DNA from: Zea mays
Lineage: Eukaryota; Streptophyta; Magnoliopsida; Poales; Poaceae
Direction of reading: 5' to 3'
Length of the DNA stretch: 64,000 bases
NCBI RefSeq assembly: GCF_902167145.1
Contig: NC_050103.1
Location: 182,031,625-182,095,624, forward strand
Shown here one piece after another: positions 43,501 through 53,590 of the stretch. Each line of letters starts with the position of its first letter. Within the stretch, counting starts at the first letter, position 1. The position numbers and the translations under genes are program-made. The notes under the pieces are model-generated. The model was given only the letters and a program-made list of their open reading frames with translations, had not been told where the DNA came from and did not search any database.

Positions 43501-46212
43501 CCACTGGCTCGATGAATTTAGCCTCTAGGAGGCGGTGCACCTCCGCCTTGGCGGCCTCTGTCTTTTCGTCGGACATTTTGCGGAGCCTTTGCTTTTTTGG
43601 TCGCACCGAAGGGTCAATTCCCAAGCTGTGCTCAATTATGGATCGGCTGACTCCGACCAGGTCTAGGGCGGACCAGGCGAAGACATCTTTATTCTTGGCC
43701 AGGCAGCAGAGAAGCTTCTCTTCTTCATGTGATGTAAGGTCTTCGCTGATAGTGACTGTCTGCTTGGGCGTGGCCTGATCAAGGGGGACAGTCTTGGTCC
43801 CGTCTTGGCTCTGCAACTGTGCCTTGTCGTGCTGCTTATCGGTTGGGCTAGCGGGCGCAGGGACCTCGCGCTGGGTCGTGAGACAGTGTACGTTCCTCTG
43901 ACCAGGCACGAAGTCCCGCTCTATGTTGCGCGCCGTCTGCTGGTTGCCGTAGATCGTGATAGCGCCTAGCGGACCTGGTATCTTCATACATAGGTACAGT
44001 CTGTGGATGGCAGCTTCGAACTTATTGATGGAGCCCCGGCCCATGATGGCGTTGTATGGATATACCATGTCGACAATATCGAAGGTTACTTGCTCACTTC
44101 GGGCATTGGGTGCTACACCGAAGGAGAGGGGCAACTCTATTTTGCCAACGGGAAAGGTGCCTTTGCCGCCGAAGCCATACAACAGGTTGTCCGAAGGCTT
44201 GAGCAGGCTGTGGCTTATACCCATGCGGTCGAAGGCGTGGAGGAAGATGATGTCCGCCTGACTGCCGTTGTCGACTAGGACTTTGTGTAAGTCCCAGCCT
44301 GCCACGCTGCAATTGATGACCATAGCGTCGATGTGGGGGGGCGCTGCGCAGGTAGACGTCTCGTGCGTCGAAGGTTAGCGGTATGTGGGACCACTTCGTC
44401 TGCACGACTGGGCCAGTGACGGCGACATGGTTGATGCTGCGGTAATGGTCCCGCTTCTGCCGCTTGGTGTCGAAGTCAGTGCTGGACCCCCCTGTTATCA
44501 TGTGAATGACTCCGCGATATGGTTGATCGGTGAAGTCTTCCTGCTTTGGGGTATGGGGGATGTTTTGATGTTGCTGGTGTGGTGGTGGGGGTGGAGGAGG
44601 TACGATTTGTACTTCCTGATGGTGTTGGTAAGCGTGGTGCGGTGGATGCGGAGCGGGAGCGTGGATATATGGTGGAGGGGGTGGCTGGTAATTATGCGCG
44701 ACAATTCTGGGATTGTCGGCTGGCTGCGCCCGCGCCATTTTGTCTCTGGTGGCCTTCGTTTCGGGGCAGTCTTTGGTTTGGTGGGCGCAGTCTTCGCCGT
44801 GGAAAAGGCAGTAGAACCGGCGCGGCGGCTGCGCGCGCCCTCGGCCCCTGCCACGAGTTCCGTTTCCGCGGCCCTGGGGGGATATTCCTGGCGACGAGGG
44901 GGTCAGCAGCAGGCTGCTGGTTGGCGATGTTGTGCACTTGCTGCTGACTGCGGCCATCTCGACCGGAGTCTGGCTGCGGAGTCCTCGTCCACGTGCGGCT
45001 GGACTGCGGGGCATCTTTGGGCTTCCGCTGTGACTCAACCTTGCGCTGGTGGAGCTCTTCGGATTTGGCATATTTTTCAAAGAGCTGATATAGCTCCTGG
45101 AGATTCTTGGGTGGATCTCTGATACAGTGGCTGTAGAGGACGCCGGCCCGAAGGCCACTGATGGCGTAGTGGATAGCGATCTGATCATCGACGGAGGGCA
45201 GCTGTGACTTGAGTGTTAAGAATTTGCGGTAATACTCCCGCAGAGTCTCCTTTTCCAGCTGTTTGCAAAGCGAGAGCTCGGCCAAAGCGTCGGTGTCTGG
45301 ACGGTACCCTTGGAAGTTGAGAAGGAACTTGTCCCTGAGACTTCTCCACGAATCAATGGACAGCGGAGGCAATCTGGTGAACCAGGTGAGTGCTGGGCCC
45401 TCTAGGGCGATGATGAAAGACTTCGCCATTGTGGCGTCGTCCCCTCCGGCGGATGCAACGGCGACCTGATAACTCATTATGTATTGCGCTGGGTCGGTGC
45501 TGCCGTTGTACTTGGGATATGCCCCTGCTCGGAAGTTGGCTGGCCAAGGCGTCACTTGCAGGTGTGGCGCCAGGGGACTTCGCTCGTCGAGGTAGTTGAC
45601 CCCTTGGAACGGCGCGCCGTGCTGGAAGGTGTAGTCACGCTGGGGGAAACGCGGGTTCTCCGACTGTGCTCGGTGTTGCAGGGGTGGTCCATGCTGCAGG
45701 CCGAGGTGGCCTTCGCGCGTGTCTTCCGGTTGTGCGCGCTGCTGGCTGGGTGGCTCTTGCTGCAGGCCAAGGTGGCCTTCGCGCTGCATCAGCGCGATCT
45801 CGCGCTCGAGGTCTTGGGCCTTCTGTTCCTCGTCGCGTATTATTTGCCGCACTTTGGCTAGTGCGGACACACGCTGGCGCTTGGCCTCCAGTATCTCTTT
45901 CTGCCTCTGGAGATTGCGGTTCTTGAGGCGCAGGGCGCGCAGCTGTAACTGTTCTTCTGTTGAGACGTCGAGGACCTCGCCGTCCTCGGTGAGGTCCGCG
46001 CCTTCCAGTGGGGCGAAGCCTGGGGGCGGCTGCGATTGTCCTTCGGGCCCGCAGGTGCGGAAGGTGTCGTCTTCGCAGGTGTGGGGAACATTGTCTTCAG
46101 TGGGCTCTTGGTGGGTGGATTGGGTGAGGACGAGGGCCTTGCCCTTTCTTGCGGCCAGCAGTGCTGCCTTCGCAGCCTCGTCAGCCTTCGGGTTAGCTCT
46201 CTTGGGTGCCAT
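40552..46212 (-). pseudogene. Tat element gag-pro-pol, four frameshifts
   Basis: A single long frame apart from four one-base shifts. Gag begins at the ATG 46212. Its capsid domain includes PAQYIMSYQVAVASAGGDD and LREYYRKFLTLKSQLP. A Cys/His segment (YCLFHGEDCAHQTKDC), a proline-rich part and the protease (KVLVDNGSQADIIF, about 44265) follow. Reverse transcriptase (YVDDIVVASKN), RNase H, a second RNase H (WTIHCDGAW), HHCC and the integrase core (WGLDIVGP, LTVDNGKQF, NGVVERANG) come next. The shifts lie near 44880, 44337, 43456 and 41029, each in a homopolymer run. No nonsense codon was noticed elsewhere. Either the copy is inactivated or the consensus has run-length errors. Confidence 0.88.
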
Positions 46213-46231
46213 CGCGGGTGGTTTTGTCGTA

Positions 46232-46252
46232 GCACGAACGGTGGGCGCCAAA
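46232..46252 (-). other. Primer binding site of the Tat element
   Basis: Directly next to the right (5') LTR, the minus strand reads TTTGGCGCCCACCGTTCG. TGGCGCC-type sites occur in several Tat lineages. The tRNA was not determined. Confidence 0.7.
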
Positions 46253-46727
46253 TGTTAGAACTTGCTCTCAACTGCAAGGAGGCCAACAGGGGTGAACAGT
46301 GGTGACAACAGGGTTACGTGCTAGGAGGCAATAGCTCTGTTAATCTAGCCTCTCACGGGCACTGTGCGGGGGTATTTATAGGTATCTGAGTGCCCAGCGC
46401 CTTGTGTTAAGGACGCATGTGCCCTCAGACACCTAGTTTATCCCCAGAATATTCTCATAAAAGCAGGGTTACAAGCTGTAATTACAAGAATGCCTTTACA
46501 AATTAGGCCCGTAACACAAAGGCGGCCACGCAGGGCCCGTTACAATGGGCCAGGTCACACGTGGGCCTCAGAGCTGGACGAGGCCGCGCTGCGGGATGAC
46601 GTCGCCACAGGCCTTCGTTTGGTGCCGAATGGAGCGAAGGGTGTCCCTGCCCGTTTTGTCTCTGTCAGACCAGCGACTGCAGCGAAGGCCTCGAGCGAAG
46701 GGTGGCGTCTTTGCCTTCGCCCCAACA
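46253..46727 (-). repeat. 5' LTR of the Tat element
   Basis: 475 bp, the pair of 35136-35608. The minus-strand TATAAATA at 46373-46380 should drive gag-pol. Confidence 0.9.
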
Positions 46728-46896
46728 GTGAACTCAACTTTCTTAGAAAGTTAATGCATATTAAAAACTAACTAATATATAAATTTCTATAACATCATAT
46801 AAATATATTATGAAACTATAAGTAATAAAAATAATGATACTTATATATTATAATGTTGGGGCCTTCTCTTACTGAATATTCTCAAATACTTCTAAA
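46728..46896. other. AT-rich host DNA between the Tat element and the Helitron
   Basis: Begins with the target duplication GTGAA. It continues the ancestral UGT-2 upstream region and contains no recognisable gene. It holds one copy of a 15-bp sequence (46844-46858) that recurs just after the Helitron. Confidence 0.5.
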
Positions 46897-47114
46897 TCTT
46901 TACTACTATATAAGACTCTAATGTAAACTACCGTGCACCGTGGTTCTGCCTCTCTCTCTCCGACAGGTAGGCCCAAAACGTCCGTCCACACGCCCGCCCT
47001 TCCCTCGAGATTGCCGCAGCCTCAAACCCCACTTCGTGAGTCATCCTGCCGCACACTCCATTTCTAAATACATTCCCCACTGTCCACGCCCTCCCCGCTA
47101 GGGTTTTGCCACCA

Positions 47115-48548
47115 TGGCCGCCGCCGTCGCTCGGAGGCTCCTCTCCCATCGCGCCTCTTCATCCTCCCTCTCCATGGTCCAGGTCAGTTGGTGACTCCAA
47201 AGCTGTCCGCCGCCGCGCGACCCATCGAGCGCTGAAGTCGTCCACCGCCTCACTAGCAGCTAGGAGCGCACCGTGACCGGCTGAAGCCATCCGTCGCTGG
47301 CCGGCCACCAAGAGCTGAGGAGCCCACGCAGCGCGACCCTATCTAACGCGCGTGACGGGAGCTTTTGCGCCCTGTGCTTCCACTTTTGCGTGATCGTGCC
47401 CTGTCTACCGCACGTAGGAAGCCCGACCACCACCGTCTATCCTCCACTGACATCTCCTGATGCGCCCACGCGGGCCACGGCTATGCATTCGTGCCATGCA
47501 TCAACGACACTGCCTAGACAACCAGGGCCTCAAGCGCTAGGCACCGCCTAGGTGCCCACCTCGCCCGCGGCACTGCACAACGGCTTAGTCGAGGCACCCA
47601 ACACCCATCGGCACCAGTGAGATGAGGTAAGGACTGAGGAGACAACTTCAGAGTTCAGACTTCATTTCAATATTTAGGCTTTCAGAGTTTCCATTGCCTC
47701 TAAGTTAGTTTTATTCAGATGTAACATTTGTGGTAGGTGAAGACCTTTTACTTTTCATAGTGATTAGCTTGTTCGTGCTTAACCTATTAGTGCGAGGAAC
47801 ACAATGTCACAATCCAATAGAGGTTTACTGTAGTTCGTTCTAAAGAATTATGGGTGTATTATTTGATTGGTTATTCATTATGCATTGTAGAATTTGTGAC
47901 ACCTGATTTGCATCTCTGGCTCCTTCACAGTCATGTAACAGACAAGGTAATTATTCTATTTGGTTTGTATGGATTAATTTTCTGAGTCAATCTTTTCATG
48001 GTGCCTAGGATTCAAATTTGGGTCGGCTCTTCCACTGCCCGGCTGCAACTACAAGCACTGGCTCATCATGATGGACAAGCTCGGGGGGGGGGGGGCAGCA
48101 AGCATCATATGATCGACTGCTACATCCAGACACTCGCCAAGGTCCTTGGAAGGTACGTACGGCTTGTCCACCTCTAACCTTTTGATGCACCAATCGCCCC
48201 CTGGCGTAGCGTTCCCCTTTCAAAGCCTAGGAGAGGGGTGGTTCTAGAAAAAGGCAGTCTGAGTTTTTTCATCTGTGATGCTGCAAGGAGGAGGCAGAGA
48301 AGAAGATTTACACCGCCTTGTGCGAGCGCCACTTCGAGTTTGGATGCGATATTGATGAGGAGACATCTAACAAGCTCGAGGTTCGTTTGATCTATGCTCT
48401 ACGATGTGATTATTACTTTGATGTCCATTCTGCTAAGTTCAACGACCTGATATGTATCTATTGTTGCCGTTTTGTTTATGTTGTGCTACAGGACCCCCCT
48501 GGTATTTCCTAGATTCGTATGTTGATGCAGAGTGCAAGGACTACAGAG
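47115..48548 (+). pseudogene. Captured MORF/DAG-type RNA-editing factor fragment
   Basis: Exon-like blocks: 48009-48152 (LPGCNYKHWLIMMDK; MIDCYIQTLAKVLG), 48288-48380 (EEAEKKIYTALCERHFEFGC, then DIDEETSNKLE) and 48492-48548 (LDSYVDAECKDYR). These match the conserved MORF box of multiple organellar RNA editing factors, which help PPR proteins edit organelle transcripts. Block 47115-47182 encodes MAAAVARRLLSHRASSSSLS, which looks like a mitochondrial presequence and may be the first exon. A run of 13 G (48083-48095) shifts the frame, and the third block lacks the residues around LPGVLFVLP. GT and AG borders are retained. Not functional as it stands. Confidence 0.82.
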
Positions 48549-49841
48549 GTAGCTTTCTTTTCTTGCCCCACAGATATAGTTTTTATTTTGTGGTATCGCT
48601 GTGTGATTTCTTCTATCATGGCTTATGTCGGTGCTTGTAGCAAATTTGGTCTAGCAACCATGATGATGTATGCACACCAATTTCAATCTTTTGATGCATA
48701 TGTATTGATATCTAGACTTTCTTCTAGCATACCTGAACGAGACAAGAAATTAGGTTCATTATTTAATAGGCTTGAGACAGGGTTCCATTTCAATCATGTA
48801 GCAGTACTTAGTAACATACCCTAGAAATCATATAAAAGGCATGAACCCTCCAGTGTTGTAGAGAGCTTGAGATATAAAAAAGATAGAGCTTGGTTGTGAA
48901 GATCAAGCAAGGTGTGTAAGCATATAGTGTACAACCAGAAGCCTACAACTTGAATAAGCATGATAAGATCTATATACTACCATTGTTTTATTGTCCATTC
49001 AAACATTTTTTCTTTCAAATGCAAAACATTTTTCTTCAACTTTGTGAGTTTCTATTCAAAGAGTGCATGAAACATGAAATTCTTGAAGCGGTAGGTCAAC
49101 CTGGACAATACTAAATAATTGGATAGTACTATATAATTAGACAGTACTAAATAAGCGGTAGGTCAACCTAGACAGTAATATATAATCTCATTGCAAAATT
49201 GTTGTGTTTGTTTTCAATGCATGCACAAAAGTTACCCATTCATCCATATCTCTCCATTTTACTTATGCTATTTCTGATTTAAACACCCTTTATTTGGGTG
49301 AAGCTGAGTTGCAAATGATATTACCTGGTCTCTATTTGTTATGAAGATTTCCCCTTTGGAAAAACTTTTATAAATAATTTCAATTCTACATTTCCAGCTT
49401 GATTAAAGAGTTTGATCACATTCTTAAAGATGAGGAGTCTTGTCCCATATATAGCAACATTATACATGCTCACTGGTTAGTGGTTGCTGGTTACCAGATT
49501 CATAAACATCTTAAACTTGAGAAAAATAATACAATTTATGCCTTAATGGTTTGTTTTGTAGTATGCCTCATCATTTATTTATTTCTAAAAACTTGCATGG
49601 ATTCTATCGTGACTTTTATTGAGAAAATAATGTATTCACGTATCTTCATGTTTCTGATAAAGGTATTTGTAAATGCATCGGTGCTACATATGTGAATACA
49701 GGTTTGTTTCAACTCTGAGGTCTCAAGTGATTTTACTATTTTGTTTTGTTTTGCAACAGGTAAGCTTTGTTTTCTTCCATTCAATTTGTTGGGCAGAGCC
49801 AAATTTGGGGATTCTTCAACTGAAGCCTTGTATATATATAG

Positions 49842-50468
49842 TTTGAAAGATGATGTACGAGCACAGAGAGGAGGATGCCTTGAGAGGTCAAGCGGTAAAA
49901 AACCAGAAGGTGTTGACCCACCTTCTTTGCATCTTGGTATTAACATGTGCTACATATATATAATCTTGTCAAAATTCTTACCTTTGTTTGATTTATGCTC
50001 CTTCAAGGCGATATGGGACAAGACTTTGGAAATGAGATTCTTGCTGCAGAAGGCGTTTTCTACTTCCAACAAGTTACCCCAGGTTGTAGCAAGCATCTCC
50101 CTAGGTTCTTCTTAATTGTCCCCCTTTTGATGCAGGATTGTGGCTAAGTTGAATTCTAAACTCCAGTTTGTTTTGTACTATGCTGTTGCAGGAACCCATC
50201 AGAACAAGGTTTTGCAATCATGATAAGCAAATAGAGCAAGCATATGATGATCTTTTGAATTCGTAAGCATACTTTGAGCAGCATGATGGAGCTGCATGAG
50301 GTTTAGTTAGTTGCACACATTGTTTTCCTTTCACTCCTATGATTTTCCTCAATATGATCAAAATGTTTCTTTTGCAAATAATGATTGAAATGTTTCTCAT
50401 TGTACTCAACCTCTTAAACTACCTATAGGTTTTGCTTGAGAGTAATCAGGCTACAAAGGATGCCAATG
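49842..50468 (+). pseudogene. Captured AATF/Che-1 (TRAUB domain) fragment
   Basis: Blocks in order: up to 49909 (EEDALRGQAVKNQK), 50008-50082 (AIWDKTLEMRFLLQKAFSTS), 50192-50300 (EPIRTRFCNHDKQIEQAYDD, then after a one-base loss SKHTLSSMMELHE) and 50429-50468 (VLLESNQATKDANG). Together they follow the AATF/Bfr2 family, nucleolar proteins of 40S ribosome assembly. Introns with GT-AG borders separate them. Both the N-terminal acidic part and the C-terminus are missing. The single-base deletion near 50270 and a TGA at 49844-49846 show decay. Confidence 0.8.
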
Positions 50469-50574
50469 GTATTGTTGTTCTCTATATTGTTCTTGTTCTA
50501 CTGTAAAAACTATGACATCCCATCTATATATGTTCATAATTCTCTATACCATTTCACCTCTGTATGTATGTAGT

Positions 50575-50768
50575 AGCTTATGTTTTTGGTCAATCTGTCG
50601 CGATCAGTGCGAGAGGTGAGAGGCCTGAAGATTGGGTTCCACCAGAAGATGTTTCTGCTGTTTATTACGCCAAATGTGATGACATTGACGAGACACTCCC
50701 TATGGGTGCTGACGGGAACGATGGGATTGTAGACATCTTCTCTGCACATTCCTACTACGATGCAGCAG
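50575..50768 (+). pseudogene. Captured exon-like fragment, unrecognised gene
   Basis: A continuous frame reads AISARGERPEDWVPPEDVSA and DGNDGIVDIFSAHSYYDAA, ending at a good donor (CAG/GTATGAG). The composition is clearly that of a protein exon. I do not recognise the family. It may belong to a third donor gene, because it does not resemble the AATF C-terminus. Confidence 0.5.
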
Positions 50769-51789
50769 GTATGAGTTTTCCAGTTTATCGAATATCTTTC
50801 CTTCATGATAGATTGATAGTGTGTCACTAATGTTGTGTTATGATCAGGATTTATTTCCTTTAGTCTATTTCCCTTTTATTTCCATCAAATAGGATCTTGA
50901 TTGATTTGTTAGTCTGCTCAGGCCCATGCTAAACTGCTGCTCAGGCCCATATCTGCCCTTGTTAGTCTGTGCATTTGTTAACTGTCATTATTTACCAGAC
51001 ATGTTTTTTTATCCCCTGAGGCATCTGTCAACATATGTTAAAACTGATTCATTTCTGTGTACTAATACAATACGTTGTCAATCAGAGGTGAAATGGTATA
51101 TTCTAGCATGGATGGCTTGATGAACCCTCAGGCAAACACCGATGCTCAGGCAAATACATGCTACCAATCAATACAGACAGAGCTTCAAGGTGGGATGAAC
51201 CTAAATGGCTTAAAGCTAGGCTTTCGTGCTATTTTTTGCTATCACATATAGCCTTATGATGAAGATTCCAAATCAGCTATTGCCTTATTTCTGTCATCTG
51301 TAATGGAGAACTTACATCATTTTATTAACTGTTTGTATTGTTCCTGCAGGGCATAACTGTGATGAATCATTTTATTATCTGTTTTATGGTAAAAAAATTG
51401 AAATATATGAATCTCAACGTAATGATATTTCTTTTCCATTTATTTTGTAGTAGTTCTCTGCACTTCCTGACGTCAAACAATGATTGTGGACTTAGAGGCT
51501 AAAATTTCAAATTTGTAACCACTTCAGTTTTGCTAGGCCTGTGAACGTAAACCTGTAGCGTTGTCTATTTCTAATGCTGGAAATGTGGCATAGCTTGTTG
51601 AATTTCCAATTTCCTGTCTAAATCTAGCTGCTGAAGTAATATTTCTGTTTTGTCCACGAGCGTGTCATATTATGTCATCACAGTGCACGGTCATACGGAT
51701 TTGCATATCATATTAATGTTTTTCGTTCTATATCTATGTTTTATACTATTTTTTAAAACTTTCGTGGCAACGCACGGGCACATACCTAG

Positions 51790-51970
51790 TATATTATAAT
51801 GTTGTGGCGGGACTGGTCCGGGTGAAGATTTACTTAGAGCAACTCCAATAGTTATGTAAATTTTAGCTCTCTAAATCACAGATTTAAGAAGTTGCTAAAT
51901 GACTTTTGAAGTAAAAAATGTGAGTTCTACAATAGTTCTCTAAATATATGTTGTAATTTTGTTTTGTATT
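51790..51970. other. Host DNA between the Helitron and gypsy-2
   Basis: 181 bp, AT-rich, no gene. It starts with the 15-bp sequence also found at 46844. The phrase AGAGCAACTCCAATAGTTAT resembles ends of small grass DNA transposons, but no partner end was found. The last five bases, GTATT, should be the gypsy-2 target site. Confidence 0.5.
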
Positions 51971-52463
51971 TGTCGGGGACCATAATTAGGGGTACCCTCA
52001 AGACTCCTAATTCTCAGCTGGTAACCCCCATCAGCATAAAGCTGCTAAGGCCTAATGGGTGCGATTAAGTCAGGGATCAGTCCATTCGAGCGACTCGATC
52101 ACGCCTCGCCCGAGCCTAGCCTCGGACAAGGGCAGCCGACCCCGGAGGATTTCCGTCTCGCCCGAGGCCCCCCTCCGACGGCGAACATATTTCCGGCTCG
52201 CCCGAGGCCCTGCCTTCGCTAAGAAGCAACCCTGACTAAATCGCTGCACCGACCGACCAAATCGCAGGAGCATTTAACGCAAAGGTGGCCTGACACCTTT
52301 ATCCTGACGCGCGCCCCCCGGCAGAGCCGAAGTGACCGCCGTCACTTCGCCGCTCCACTGACCGGCCTGACAGAAGGACAGCGCCGCCTGCGCCACTCCG
52401 ACTGCAGTGCCACTTGACAGAGTGAGACTGACAGGCAGTCAGGCCCTGCCAAAGGCACCATAG

Positions 52464-52683
52464 GAAGCTCCGCTTCGCCCGACCCAGGGCTCGGACTCGG
52501 GCTAAGTCCCAGAAGACGGCGGACTCCGCTCCGCCCGACCTAGGGCTCGGACTCGGGCTAAGTCCCGGAAGACGGCGAACTCCGCTCCGCCCGACCCAGG
52601 GCTCGGACTCGGGCTCAGCCCCAGAAGACGACGAACTCCGCTCCGCCCGACCCAGGGCTCGAACTCGGGCTCAGCCCCAGAAG
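52464..52683. repeat. 56-bp minisatellite in the gypsy-2 LTR, 4 units
   Basis: Units end at about 52515, 52571, 52627 and 52683, each with GGGCTCGGACTCGGGCT or a one-base variant. It is the same repeat as in gypsy-1, in reverse orientation. Confidence 0.9.
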
Positions 52684-53221
52684 ACGACGAACTCCGCTTC
52701 GCCCGACCCCAGGGCTCGGACTCCGCCCTAGCCTCTACCGACGACCTCCGCCTCGCCCGACCCAGGGGCTCGGACTCGGCCTCGGCCATGGAAGACAGAC
52801 TCGACCTCGGCTTCAGAGGAGCCTCCACATCGCCCAACCTAGGGCGCAGGCCAGCCACGTCAACAGAAGGCGCCATCCTCACCCTACCCCGAGCTGACCC
52901 GGGCCGTAGGGAACAAGACCGGCGTCCCATCTGGCTGGCTCTGCCAGATAGGCAATGATGGCGCCCGCATGCTCTGTGACGACGGCGGCTCTCAGCCCCC
53001 TTACGGAAGCACGAGGACGTCAGCAAGGACTCAACCGCTCCGACAGTTGTCCCTCCGCCAGGCTCCATCGCTCCTCCGACGGCCACGACATCACACCAGC
53101 TGGGTGCCAAAATCTCTCCGGCTGCCACATCGGCATGTACTTAGGGCGCTAGCTCTCCTCCGCTAGACACGTAGCACTCTGCTGCACCCCCCATTGTACA
53201 TCTGGATCCTCTCCTTACGCC

Positions 53222-53228
53222 TATAAAA
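53222..53228 (+). promoter_or_regulatory. TATA box of the gypsy-2 5' LTR
   Basis: TATAAAAGGAAGG is conserved with the minus-strand boxes of both gypsy-1 LTRs. It lies about 310 bp before the LTR end. Confidence 0.8.
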
Positions 53229-53530
53229 GGAAGGACCAGGGCCCTCTTAGAGAGGGTTGGCCGCGCGGGGACGAGGACGAGACAGGCGCTCGCTCGGAGC
53301 CGCTCGCTCCCTCACCCGCGTGGACGCTTGTAACCCCCTACTGCAAGCGCACCCGACCTGGGCGCGGGACGAACACGAAGGCCGCGGGATTCCCACCTCT
53401 CTCACGCCGGTCTCCGGCCGCCTCGCTCTCCCCCTTCGCGCTCGCCCTCGCGCTCGACCCATCTGGGCTAGGGCACGTGGCGACACTCACTCGTCGGCCC
53501 AAGGGACCCCCCGGTCTCGAAACGCCGACA

Positions 53531-53550
53531 GTTGGCGCGCCAGGTAGGGG
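53531..53550 (+). other. Primer binding site of gypsy-2
   Basis: GTTGGCGCGCCAGGTAGGGG starts at the base after the LTR. Gypsy-1 has the same site with small changes. Confidence 0.78.
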
Positions 53551-53590
53551 CCTGCTACGTGTTGACGAACAGCTTCCCGTCAAGCTCCAG

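Larger units (their letters stand above)
35136..46727 (-). mobile_element. Tat-lineage Ty3/gypsy element with an antisense gene
   Basis: 11,592 bp, flanked by GTGAA (35131-35135 and 46728-46732). The LTRs are 473 bp (35136-35608) and 475 bp (46253-46727). They differ by about seven substitutions and two homopolymer indels, roughly 1.5%. gag-pro-pol runs leftward from 46212 to 40552. A second, spliced coding unit runs rightward from 35975 to 39699. Dual RNase H domains put it in the Tat lineage, which is known for antisense ORFs (aORFs). The element sits 220 bp upstream of UGT-2 in the same orientation. Confidence 0.93.
46897..51789 (+). mobile_element. Non-autonomous Helitron carrying gene fragments
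   Basis: The 5' end reads TCTTTACTACTATATAAGAC. The 3' end reads GCAACGCACGGGCACATACC followed at once by the terminal CTAG (51786-51789). These resemble the common maize Helitron termini (5' TC, 3' CTRR). It sits between A (46896) and T (51790), as Helitrons do, with no target duplication. No Rep/helicase is encoded, so it is non-autonomous. Its 4.9 kb contain exon-like blocks with intron-like spacers in plus orientation, from at least two host genes. The 5' boundary is less certain than the 3' one. Confidence 0.82.
51971..53530 (+). repeat. 5' LTR of gypsy-2
   Basis: Begins TGTCGGGGACC and ends ACGCCGACA. It has only four minisatellite units (52464-52683), which accounts for 168 of the 169 bp by which it is shorter than the gypsy-1 LTRs. 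Confidence 0.92.

Noticed and set aside
41020..44890. Programmed ribosomal frameshifting in the Tat element
   Set aside because: Four separate shifts of both signs, all at homopolymers and at non-boundary places, are not a plausible programmed scheme.
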